DNA of 43,362 nucleotides from Candidatus Nitrosopumilus sp. (GTDB taxonomy: Archaea > Thermoproteota > Nitrososphaeria > Nitrososphaerales > Nitrosopumilaceae): assembly GCA_018263505.1 (NCBI GenBank), contig JAANXA010000056.1, positions 1 through 43,362 on the forward strand, given 5' to 3'. The position numbers and the translations under genes were made by a program. The notes below the pieces were generated by a model that worked only from the letters and a program-made list of their open reading frames with translations, ran no database searches and had not been told where the DNA came from. This document shows positions 1 through 6,911 of this stretch, piece after piece (positions within the stretch are counted from its first letter, which is position 1; every line of letters starts with the position of its first letter).

Positions 1-4
1 ATGT

Positions 5-115
5 CTAAAAGCAAGTTAGTTTATTGTTCATACATCCTGACTTTCAGGTCAGACGGGTAGAGAGTCGGGATTCACTCCAAGAACAGTGTTTTTGAAGTTA
101 TTCCCGTCTGATCAA
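5..115 (+). repeat. Left 111-bp inverted repeat of the recombinase element
   Basis: Exact reverse complement of 1771-1881. It has internal symmetry: TCAGACGGG at 49-57 faces CCCGTCTGA at 103-111, and CCTGA at 36-40 faces TCAGG at 44-48. These nested arms look like recombinase binding sites or a cruciform. Identity stops at 4/5 on the outside and 115/116 on the inside, which gives sharp ends. Confidence 0.9.
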
Positions 116-176
116 ATCTTGACAGGTCCAAACATTTCAAGTTCTTTTTATGGTTCCACCATCTTAGGAGAAACAA

Positions 177-1763
177 TTGAAGATAAACAGAGACGAGTTC
201 AAAAGAAGCGAGGAAAAGTCAGCCCTAGAGCTGTTCATGCAGGGAATAAAGGCAGAAGAAACTAGGGAAAAATACACTAGAACCCTCAAAAGAATACTTT
301 GTGTCATACTGGAGGATTTTCTTGAAGGGTCATTTGATCAAAGGGCAAACCAATTGGTAAAGATGGCAAAGGATGATCCAAAATGGATAATAGACATTCT
401 GCTAAACCTATCAAAGAAACTAAGAGAGCGAACCACTCTCCCAAAAGATCATGCAGACTATCTCAACCCATCATCTGTTACCAATTACTTCAAACCAATC
501 AGGAAATTACTTGACATGAATGATGTGGCAATACCATGGAAACGAATCCAGACAACGTTTCCAGAGATTGACAACATTACACAGTCCAGGGAATGGAGGA
601 GAGTAGAAATTCAAAACATGCTAAACTATGCAAACGGTGCAATAGACAGGGCAATAGTCCTGATTGCAGCCAGTTCCGGTATTCGTGCAGGTGCGTTTAA
701 CCTGAACTGGGAGGATGTCATTCCAATTTACAACGTCAATGATCAATTAAAGACGGAAATCTCAGAGTCTGAAACTAAAGATTCCATAATTGCATGTGCA
801 ATGATAATGATATACAAGGGAACAAGTGCACAATATCCTGCATTTATCACGGCAGAAGCATATGAGGCACTACAGAATCACAAAAAAGAATGGAAAAACA
901 GAATCGGACGAGAGTCAAATCCAGATGAGCCAGTATTCATCAAGGAAGGAATGCTTGTAAGAAAGGCAAGTACCGTATCCATCAAAAGAAGAATAGAGAG
1001 GATGATTGAAAGAGCAGGACTGAGGGCACCACTTACAGAGGGCAAAAAAAGACACGAAGTTCCCATCATGAACGGCTTTAGGAGATTCTTCAACAAGACA
1101 ATCAAGCAAGAGATTTCAAGTGACTCGGCCCTTGCATCATTAATTAAAAAAGAGTACATGATGGGTCACACGGGCCTGGTGAAACTTGACAAGAATTATT
1201 TTAAGACAAATGTCATCGAGCTGGCAAAAGAATACTTGGAAGCATCAAAATCACTGACCATCAGTGATGAGCACATACTAAAAGTTGAAAACAAGAGCCT
1301 GAAACTACAGAAAAATGATTTGGAAAATACAAACTTGATTCGTAGTCTACAAAAACGAATTGAAGATTTGGAATACGGTAAGGATGCACGTGAAGGCGAG
1401 TATGCAAAAAACGCCTTACAGGCAAAAACACCGTTGGAAAAAGCAATTTCCAATATCTTAGTCCCAATATTTGAATGGGGCAATGATGAAAAATACAAAA
1501 GAAAATTCTGGAAGGAGAATCTTGCAGCAAAAAAAGAAGACAGGCCCATGAACAGATCAGCATATGCACGTGATTATGTCAAACGAAGCGATGAGGAGAA
1601 AAGAGAGATTTATGAATCTGCCACAAAGAGACTTGAATACCTGGAAAAACATCCATACAAAGATGAAGCACCAAAACGTTCCGGAAAACTTGGCAGCAAA
1701 AAAACACGATACCATGAAGAGAGAATACTAAGAGAATTGATTTTAGAGTGCAAGCCTACATAG
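177..1763 (+). CDS. Tyrosine recombinase/integrase of the inverted-repeat element
   Basis: 528-aa protein. The TTG start is supported by TTAGGAG just upstream (164-170). Residues 1-120 look like a SAM-like core-binding domain and 140-345 like the catalytic domain. Visible catalytic candidates are R170 in SSGIRAGAFNL, K214 in IYKGTSA, R312 in MNGFRRFFNK, H331 in MMGHTG and nucleophile Y341 in KNYFKT. The usual box II His is replaced (N309-x-x-R312); non-His residues there are known in some archaeal virus integrases. After Tyr341 comes a long charged extension with a predicted coiled coil (about 360-410) and a basic C-terminus, more than most Xer/integrase proteins carry. It is the only gene between the inverted repeats, so it is probably the enzyme that mobilises or inverts the unit. 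A specific subfamily cannot be assigned by eye. Confidence 0.8.
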   Translation: MKINRDEFKRSEEKSALELFMQGIKAEETREKYTRTLKRILCVILEDFLEGSFDQRANQLVKMAKDDPKWIIDILLNLSKKLRERTTLPKDHADYLNPSSVTNYFKPIRKLLDMNDVAIPWKRIQTTFPEIDNITQSREWRRVEIQNMLNYANGAIDRAIVLIAASSGIRAGAFNLNWEDVIPIYNVNDQLKTEISESETKDSIIACAMIMIYKGTSAQYPAFITAEAYEALQNHKKEWKNRIGRESNPDEPVFIKEGMLVRKASTVSIKRRIERMIERAGLRAPLTEGKKRHEVPIMNGFRRFFNKTIKQEISSDSALASLIKKEYMMGHTGLVKLDKNYFKTNVIELAKEYLEASKSLTISDEHILKVENKSLKLQKNDLENTNLIRSLQKRIEDLEYGKDAREGEYAKNALQAKTPLEKAISNILVPIFEWGNDEKYKRKFWKENLAAKKEDRPMNRSAYARDYVKRSDEEKREIYESATKRLEYLEKHPYKDEAPKRSGKLGSKKTRYHEERILRELILECKPT

Positions 1764-1770
1764 ATACAGA

Positions 1771-1881
1771 TTGATCAGACGGGAATAACTTCAAAAACAC
1801 TGTTCTTGGAGTGAATCCCGACTCTCTACCCGTCTGACCTGAAAGTCAGGATGTATGAACAATAAACTAACTTGCTTTTAG
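1771..1881 (-). repeat. Right 111-bp inverted repeat of the recombinase element
   Basis: Exact reverse complement of 5-115. It starts 7 bp after the recombinase stop codon, so the gene is packed tightly against this end. A degenerate copy in the same orientation as this end occurs at about 5559-5645. Confidence 0.9.
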
Positions 1882-2048
1882 CGTTTTTTACAATTCTTTT
1901 CAAAAATCATTTTGGATAATGTACATGTAATGTTTGCTGATATTTCTGAAAAGATTGATTTTTACAATATTCATACTATAAGAGTATTACTTCAATACAA
2001 ATTGAATCAATGCTTAACAACCTCATACAATATGAGGATGATAATAAC

Positions 2049-2672
2049 ATGAATAACAAAAAAACAATGACTTCGATAATTGCATTAAGTGCATTAATTG
2101 TAACCTTTGCAATGCCAAGTGCTTTTGCATCAGAAACTCCTATAGAGAGTTACTATTGGCAAACTAATCCTGAAACATGCTACTTAGAAACAGAGTTAGA
2201 TGATATTGACTTTAACGGAAGTAGATCAACATCAAACCAAGCAGATATCATATCTGAATTAGAAGTTACTAGATCCACATACAATACAGAAATGGGTACT
2301 ATTGATATATTAGGTGAAGATAGTGGTTCTTGTAGTGATACTAGAAGAATTGAAGTAGGCGCCTTTGATTTCGGTAATTGGTGGACATATGGCCAAGAAT
2401 CTACTGCATCTTCAGGAACTACTATGCTCAGATCATTTATTGACTTCAATACAAATTGGCTTGTAGGATTCGATAAAGATAGCGAAGCATGTAATAGGTT
2501 AGATGTTGATATGGAATGGATCTATAATCACGAACTAGGACACGGAATTGGATTGAAACATCATTCACACGTATTTGGAACTGCTGATACTCTAATGGGA
2601 TCATCATGTAGTTCTCAGTGGGATAGTTTTGGTGCAGATGATCATGGTGCAGTAGATCAGCACTACCCATAG
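2049..2672 (+). CDS. Secreted metzincin-type zinc metalloprotease
   Basis: 207 aa from the ATG at 2049. An in-frame ATG at 2010 would put 13 polar residues before the signal peptide, so it is less likely; GAGG at 2034-2037 also favours 2049. Residues 1-27 form a signal peptide ending MPSAFA|SETP. The zinc motif HELGHGIGLKH spans about 161-171 (H161, E162, H165, H171), followed by a Met-turn TLMGSS (M183): the HExxHxxGxxH plus Met layout of metzincins, closest to small matrixin-like proteases. Four cysteines in the mature part could form disulphides. There is no obvious propeptide with a cysteine switch. The next gene begins 6 bp downstream, suggesting a protease/partner operon. The substrate is unknown and the enzyme presumably acts outside the cell. 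Confidence 0.8.
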   Translation: MNNKKTMTSIIALSALIVTFAMPSAFASETPIESYYWQTNPETCYLETELDDIDFNGSRSTSNQADIISELEVTRSTYNTEMGTIDILGEDSGSCSDTRRIEVGAFDFGNWWTYGQESTASSGTTMLRSFIDFNTNWLVGFDKDSEACNRLDVDMEWIYNHELGHGIGLKHHSHVFGTADTLMGSSCSSQWDSFGADDHGAVDQHYP

Positions 2673-2678
2673 GAGATT

Positions 2679-3272
2679 ATGAAAATGCAAAAAAATACAA
2701 AAACACTTTCTATTTCAGCTATCATTGCAATAGTGGCAATAGCTTCTGTTTCATTGACAACTGTTGATTTTTCTAGTCAACAAACTGAATTAGAAACCCA
2801 AGAGACAATTGTTCAAACAATAAGTGGCTCTATGCCTGCTTACACACTTGAAGAATTAGCTAGTGGAACAAAATATGCAATTATTGGAACAGTCAAACAA
2901 ATCACACCTATAGCAGTCGAATCTGAGAGAATGCAGCAAACCATCTTTTCAGATGTTGTTGTAAAAGTCAAGGAAGATCTAAATGGCTTGTATGACCAAA
3001 AAGAGATCTCTGTTAGAATTCAAGGAGGTACTATTGATAACTTACAAACAATTTCTGAGCCAAGTGCAGAATTTGAAGTAGGAGAGAAAGTATTATTCTT
3101 TGTAGCTGACAAAGAACCTGATTCAATGTGGGGCGATAATTACTATGTTGCAGGTGGGTATTTAGGAAAATACAAACTTGATGACAATGGTAACGCACAC
3201 AGAGATAAAATCAATGATTCTATTGGTGAGCAAGATTTAGTTTCCAAAATCAAAAAATTCCGAGGTAACTAA
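2679..3272 (+). CDS. Membrane-anchored or exported protein, partner of the metalloprotease
   Basis: 197 aa with an N-terminal hydrophobic helix (about 8-28) and a soluble outer domain. The core YAIIGTVKQI ... VVVKVKEDLNG ... ISVRIQGG ... VGEKVLFFVADKE ... YYVAGGYLGKYKL is all-beta in character and resembles small secreted domains often encoded near extracellular proteases; no named family is recognised with certainty. AGGAG at 2671-2675 lies 3 nt before this ATG and 9 nt before an in-frame ATG at 2685, so the true start may be 2685. Only 6 bp separate it from the protease gene. Inference: it may modulate, anchor or protect against that protease. Confidence 0.65.
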   Translation: MKMQKNTKTLSISAIIAIVAIASVSLTTVDFSSQQTELETQETIVQTISGSMPAYTLEELASGTKYAIIGTVKQITPIAVESERMQQTIFSDVVVKVKEDLNGLYDQKEISVRIQGGTIDNLQTISEPSAEFEVGEKVLFFVADKEPDSMWGDNYYVAGGYLGKYKLDDNGNAHRDKINDSIGEQDLVSKIKKFRGN

Positions 3273-3291
3273 CCTCTTTTTTTATTTTAAA
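3271..3291 (+). terminator. Oligo-T terminator after the protease operon
   Basis: An eight-base T run directly follows the stop codon of the preceding gene, typical of archaeal intrinsic termination. No stem-loop is needed or seen. Confidence 0.5.
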
Positions 3292-3318
3292 TAAAAGATT
3301 AATCACAGACAATTAAAC

Positions 3319-3627
3319 ATGAATAAAAAACATTTAATTTTTGCAGTTGTTGGAATATCTTTGTTTATCTTTGGTATGACATTTGTAATTCCAGGAGGAG
3401 ATAGACATGGACCTGATATAGACGTTAATGAATTGCCTTATTCAGAAGCATGTACAATATTATCGGGAGAACAAGCCTGGAATGAAGTAGAAAATAGTTG
3501 TTTACTTTATGGTGATAATGCAGATCTTTGTAATGGTTTAGGAGGAAAAATGAGAGTCGAGAGAGAATGTACTACTGACGAATGTTTTATTGAATGTCTA
3601 TTTCCAATTGAAATAATTGATACATAA
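3319..3627 (+). CDS. Small anchored Cys-rich protein, function unknown
   Basis: 102 aa. One N-terminal transmembrane helix (about 5-25) precedes an outer domain with six cysteines, including the closely spaced set RECTTDECFIEC, suggesting disulphides outside the cell. No family recognised. It follows the protease operon after a T-rich terminator and so is probably transcribed separately. Confidence 0.55.
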   Translation: MNKKHLIFAVVGISLFIFGMTFVIPGGDRHGPDIDVNELPYSEACTILSGEQAWNEVENSCLLYGDNADLCNGLGGKMRVERECTTDECFIECLFPIEIIDT

Positions 3628-3762
3628 AACTAGAAATTCACAAAAATCCCAAAAATTAACTAATCTTTTTTGCACTAAATCTAAAATTTTAATAACTGAA
3701 ACTTAAGACCAAACCCATTAGGGTTCACACAACACAGTTCAAACCTGTTGAGATTTGATCAT

Positions 3763-3891
3763 CTATTTTTTAGATAATTCATTTTCAAGTGCCTTTGTAA
3801 CAAATTCTTTGATAGTTACACCGTCATCTACAATTCTATGCTTTAACTTTCGTTGGAGTTCTTCATCTATTTCGACAATTAATTTTGGCAC
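3763..3891 (-). CDS. Ribbon-helix-helix DNA-binding protein (42 aa)
   Basis: Very short GTG-initiated frame. The protein starts MPKLIVEIDEELQRKLKHR and continues VTIKEFVTKALENEL: a beta strand followed by two helices, the arrangement of CopG/ParG-type ribbon-helix-helix proteins. An AT-rich TATA-like stretch (TTATAAT type) lies about 25 bases upstream, consistent with a leaderless transcript. It diverges from the 59-aa gene at 3982 across a 90-bp spacer with tandem ATATGGGA units that could be its operator. Such proteins commonly autoregulate and are frequent on archaeal mobile DNA. Confidence 0.6.
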   Translation of the reverse strand: MPKLIVEIDEELQRKLKHRIVDDGVTIKEFVTKALENELSKK

Positions 3892-3934
3892 AGATTATGC
3901 TTTGTATAATATTATAAATACTAGATTATAAATA

Positions 3935-3950
3935 TATGGGAATATGGGAA
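3935..3950. promoter_or_regulatory. Tandem ATATGGGA repeats in a divergent promoter
   Basis: Two adjacent copies of ATATGGGA lie in the spacer between the ribbon-helix-helix gene and the 59-aa gene, next to TATA-like sequences for both directions. Short direct repeats are typical operators for ribbon-helix-helix dimers. The functional assignment is inference. Confidence 0.35.
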
Positions 3951-3981
3951 TATTTATGATTGCCTTTGTAGCAAATATTGT

Positions 3982-4161
3982 ATGTATTTACGCATAAAAT
4001 CAACCCAATCTACAACCAATTTATCAGAACAAGAAAAAATCATCAAAGCAGAACTCGAATCATGGATTGCAGATATCTACAAACATGCAGAGCTAGAAGA
4101 AAAACTGCAAAAGGCATTTGAGAACAGCAAGAGTCATGTTCAATCTTTGAGTGAATTGTAG
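3982..4161 (+). CDS. Small helical protein (59 aa), function unknown
   Basis: ATG start, reading MYLRIKSTQSTTNLSEQEK and then a charged, helix-forming stretch (LESWIADIYKHAELEEKLQKAFENSK) up to TAG at 4159. A TATTTAT box lies about 30 bases upstream, fitting a leaderless mRNA. Divergent from the ribbon-helix-helix gene. Composition is strongly coding-like for its length, but no family is recognised; a partner role to the regulator is only a guess. Confidence 0.45.
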   Translation: MYLRIKSTQSTTNLSEQEKIIKAELESWIADIYKHAELEEKLQKAFENSKSHVQSLSEL

Positions 4162-4217
4162 AATTTGAATCTAAAAGATTAGTACACTTTATGAGTATCA
4201 TATATCGAGTTTGAATA

Positions 4218-4451
4218 ATGCAAGTATATGTTCGCAAAGATGTTCAGGCGTTTGAATATGTCTCTTTTACTGAATTTAAAAGTGAAGATGAATTAGATTT
4301 TTGCTGTGAGAAATTAAAGAAATACGTATCAAGTGTAAAAGCCTGGAGTGGAAAAATTGGGAAATTCTGTATTGTAGAAAAAGATGTTCTTACTCCAATT
4401 GATTATTGTCCTTTTTGCGGTGAGAAAATAGAGTACATTTCTGTGGAGTGA
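4218..4451 (+). CDS. Small zinc-binding-like protein, function unknown
   Basis: 77 aa with cysteines C29, C30, C51, C64 and C67. The C-terminal YCPFCGEKI is a zinc-knuckle-type half-site, and C29/C30 could supply the other ligands. No signal peptide, so probably cytoplasmic. It lies 4 bp upstream of the next gene and may share its transcript. Family not recognised. Confidence 0.5.
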   Translation: MQVYVRKDVQAFEYVSFTEFKSEDELDFCCEKLKKYVSSVKAWSGKIGKFCIVEKDVLTPIDYCPFCGEKIEYISVE

Positions 4452-4455
4452 ATAA

Positions 4456-4842
4456 ATGAAAACTAGACTCTTGATAATTGCAGGAATTGTGATCATTGCA
4501 ATTATTATTGTGACTATAATAATTCCTGCATATCTATACAGACAATCAAATGATCTTATGACAATAAATTATGTTTGTGCAACTGGATTAAAACCAAATG
4601 CTTTTTCGGCTTACAAGATTTTTGATAATGGAACACACACCATTGATATGGACTCTTGTGGTTGGATTCCAAATAATCTGCGAAATACATCTAGTGGGGA
4701 ATATCAAGACCTAGCAAAAATGACCTGCGATGAAATCAAAATAAGATCTGAATCTGACATTCCATATAAGAACAAAGAAAACAGGTTATTTGCAGAGCAT
4801 CGATTATCTTTGTGTGCTTTTGTTGATCAGATTGAAAAATGA
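4456..4842 (+). CDS. Membrane-anchored protein with MKTRLLII leader
   Basis: 128 aa. A long N-terminal hydrophobic helix (about 4-28) anchors an outer domain with paired cysteines. The first residues, MKTRLLII, are nearly the same in the proteins starting at 8040 and 9384 and similar in the one at 4839. The last four bases overlap the next start (ATGA), implying translational coupling. Function unknown. Confidence 0.55.
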   Translation: MKTRLLIIAGIVIIAIIIVTIIIPAYLYRQSNDLMTINYVCATGLKPNAFSAYKIFDNGTHTIDMDSCGWIPNNLRNTSSGEYQDLAKMTCDEIKIRSESDIPYKNKENRLFAEHRLSLCAFVDQIEK

Positions 4843-5132
4843 AAACCAAACCACTTCTTGTTGTAATTGCAATACTGCACTGGATGTTTTACGGATTTTG
4901 GATAATTCCAGTAATCATAAATCCCGAAATATGGTTTTTTGGAGAAAAATTCAGCGGATATGATGCAATGGCAATTCATTTTACCATTGGAATTGCAGGA
5001 TCTGTTTTGGGATGGTTAATCTACAGAAAGACCAAATTTGCATATCTTGCAGGAATTGCCTTGTTTGGGATTGTATTGTTCAGTGTTTTGGTAAACCACC
5101 TTACCTGCTGGGAATTTGACCTTTATTGCTAG
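4839..5132 (+). CDS. Small multi-pass membrane protein
   Basis: 97 aa with about three membrane helices (5-26, 45-62, 66-86) and a Cys-containing tail CWEFDLYC. It overlaps the upstream gene by 4 bp. Family not recognised. A 590-bp stretch without a gene follows, holding a relict mobile-element end at about 5559-5645 and otherwise nothing identifiable. Confidence 0.5.
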   Translation: MKTKPLLVVIAILHWMFYGFWIIPVIINPEIWFFGEKFSGYDAMAIHFTIGIAGSVLGWLIYRKTKFAYLAGIALFGIVLFSVLVNHLTCWEFDLYC

Positions 5133-5558
5133 TATGCTCCTAGAATGAAAAATTCGCCAAATAGTGCAAAATCTTAAGTCGTGGCTATATTCCCCGCGCC
5201 ATTTGTGGTAGAGGTGAATTTGAACTTCTAGGAATAGATTGTTTGAAAAAATTGAATTTTCAATAATAATTTGTATTGGAATTTGAACCATAAACAAAAC
5301 TCTCTTACCAAATCTATTAGGATTTGGACTTTCTAATCTTGTATGTGATTACGAATCGGTTGTGGATTATTTACACAAGTTACAACTAACACATAGTATT
5401 TTTTTTGTTTTTTATAAAATCCTAAATATATAATTTTGACACAAACTTTAAACTATTTGGTAGTTTGAAACTGATTTGATTGTATCTTGAACTGAAACAA
5501 CAAAATCAAAAAAGATTCAACAATTAGAAAAGAAGATCCATTTGGTTAATCAAAAGTT

Positions 5559-5645
5559 GTTGGTCAGACGGAAATGACTTCAATAAACATTCGTCTTTGA
5601 AGTGAACCCTTAACTTTCTACCATCTGACCTGAAAGTAAGGGTAT
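5559..5645. repeat. Relict copy of the 111-bp element end
   Basis: Aligns with the right repeat from 1771 onward: shared blocks are GTCAGACGG, GACTTCAA/AACTTCAA, AGTGAA, TCTACC and TCTGACCTGAAAGT, with scattered substitutions and small indels (roughly three quarters identical by eye). Similarity fades at about 5645, so the outermost part of the 111-bp end is lost. It has the same orientation as the right end at 1771-1881. Confidence 0.7.
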
Positions 5646-5733
5646 CTTGGAATCCTTTTACTTGTATATATTGCGATTGGTTCAAAATATTTTTAATCAA
5701 ACGCTATAAGCAAATTGTTTTATGATATTTTTA

Positions 5734-6117
5734 ATGACATCTAAAACGATAAAAACAATATTGTTTGCTGGACTCATTGCTGCAATGATTCTTCCATTCT
5801 CGATGGTTGACTTTGCTGATGCTGATAAAGTAAATGACAAAGACAAGAATGTGAAAGCAATTGAAAAAGAAGCAAAAAACACTTCTAAGCAACTAACGAA
5901 AGCTGATAAAGAAAACTTAGATCAGAAAATTAAATCTACCAAAAAAGTACAAGATTTACTTAAAGGTAAAAATGTAGTTTTAATTGATGAAAGTTATCAC
6001 GGCAATCTATTAGAATTAGAAGCAAATCCTGATACCCCATTAGATATCATTATGCACTACGAAGTTGATGGTCAACCATTTACTGTAGTAGTTGATGGTA
6101 CTACTAATGAAATATAG
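5734..6117 (+). CDS. Exported protein, N-terminal part of an amber-split reading frame
   Basis: 127 aa from the ATG at 5734; an ATG at 5722 adds MIFL, but CTATAAG sits about 28 bases before 5734 and the signal peptide reads better from there. Residues 1-30 are a signal peptide (LIAAMILPFS...DFADA), then a Lys-rich segment and a small domain ending YEVDGQPFTVVVDGTTNEI, resembling a PepSY-like propeptide. The TAG at 6115 is followed in the same frame by GGT and ATG of the next open stretch, which lacks its own signal peptide. The two may once have been, or may still be, one pre-pro-protein. Confidence 0.6.
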   Translation: MTSKTIKTILFAGLIAAMILPFSMVDFADADKVNDKDKNVKAIEKEAKNTSKQLTKADKENLDQKIKSTKKVQDLLKGKNVVLIDESYHGNLLELEANPDTPLDIIMHYEVDGQPFTVVVDGTTNEI

Positions 6118-6120
6118 GGT

Positions 6121-6879
6121 ATGAAATTGTATGAAGAAAACGGACCATTATTACCAAATAATGGTATTGTGGCAGCTTACCCAAATTGGAACAATCAAGC
6201 TATTGATGGACTCAGAATGGATATAGACAACACACCAGACTGGACATACCAATTTGGTTATGGTTGGAATGCACTTTTGTTAAATGGACAAAAGGCTGGC
6301 CAGAATTGGGGTTTATGCACTCCAACACAATTTCCTAATGCATACTTTGCACAAGTCGGATTAATTTTCGATAGTACAGGTGCTGATTTTGCTTGGGCTG
6401 ACACACAAACATCATGCAATCCACAAAGAATATTTACATCAGTATTTACTGGATTATCCGGTGATCCTGCACCAGCAAGTACAGGTGACGATCTGATTTT
6501 CCAGATAACTGTTGATGATTCAACAGATACTTGGATATTGTATGCATACAATATTACAACCTCTGACTATTGGTACAAATCCAAAGTCGTATCCAGTTCA
6601 AATCTTCTCGCAATAGGCACACCAAATACAAGTGTCTTTTACGAAAATCCTAGAGTAGCTGGTACTGGTTGGAGTAATGGTTTTGCAGCAGATCCTGTAG
6701 TGGATAATGCATATGAAAGACGAGATTCAAACGGTGGCTGGTATAATTGGAGTTCAGAAGCACAAAATGATTTCCAATGTAATCCAGGTCTTCTATCTAT
6801 AGGAGATTATCTTAGTGGTACAACCGTAACTGGTCTAACATTTGATGTATCAGACATAGATGCTGACTGTGGAATCTAA
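6121..6879 (+). CDS. Exported-type domain protein lacking a signal peptide (downstream of in-frame amber)
   Basis: 252 aa, rich in W, Y, N, D and T, with cysteines in CTPTQF, TSCNPQ, QCNPG and DCGI, the composition of a secreted beta-rich domain. Repeated Gly/Asn/Trp segments such as FGYGWNALLLNGQ suggest a globular sandwich, but no family name is secure. There is no signal peptide and no convincing separate ribosome-binding site. The frame is continuous with the preceding gene except for one TAG, so it is either translated by reinitiation or readthrough, or is the stranded half of a broken gene. Confidence 0.55.
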   Translation: MKLYEENGPLLPNNGIVAAYPNWNNQAIDGLRMDIDNTPDWTYQFGYGWNALLLNGQKAGQNWGLCTPTQFPNAYFAQVGLIFDSTGADFAWADTQTSCNPQRIFTSVFTGLSGDPAPASTGDDLIFQITVDDSTDTWILYAYNITTSDYWYKSKVVSSSNLLAIGTPNTSVFYENPRVAGTGWSNGFAADPVVDNAYERRDSNGGWYNWSSEAQNDFQCNPGLLSIGDYLSGTTVTGLTFDVSDIDADCGI

Positions 6880-6910
6880 AATAATTTAAATCCCTCTTTT
6901 CTTTTTTTGA
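6880..6910 (+). terminator. T-rich terminator before 6912
   Basis: A pyrimidine tract with runs of four and seven T follows the 6879 stop codon and ends just before the next ATG, consistent with intrinsic archaeal termination. Confidence 0.4.
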
Positions 6911-6911
6911 T

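Larger units (their letters stand above)
5..1881. mobile_element. Compact element: tyrosine recombinase between 111-bp perfect inverted repeats
   Basis: A single recombinase gene (177-1763) is enclosed by two ends, 5-115 and 1771-1881, that are exact reverse complements over all 111 bp, checked base by base. Almost nothing else lies inside: about 60 bp on the left and 7 bp on the right. Inference: this is an autonomous IS-like or invertible unit whose recombinase acts on these ends. No target duplication can be judged, because only four bases precede the left repeat (ATGT) and they do not match the bases after the right repeat (CGTT). The perfect identity of the two ends points to recent movement, inversion or gene conversion. 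Confidence 0.75.

Noticed and set aside
5181-5230. Local GC-rich patch with tRNA-like words (GGTAGAGG, GAATTTGAAC)
   Set aside because: No acceptor or anticodon stem can be built around it, so no tRNA is called.
1-5645. Casposon, ICE or provirus
   Set aside because: No Cas1, capsid, terminase, relaxase, VirB4/VirD4 or polymerase genes are present; only a recombinase with inverted ends is supported.
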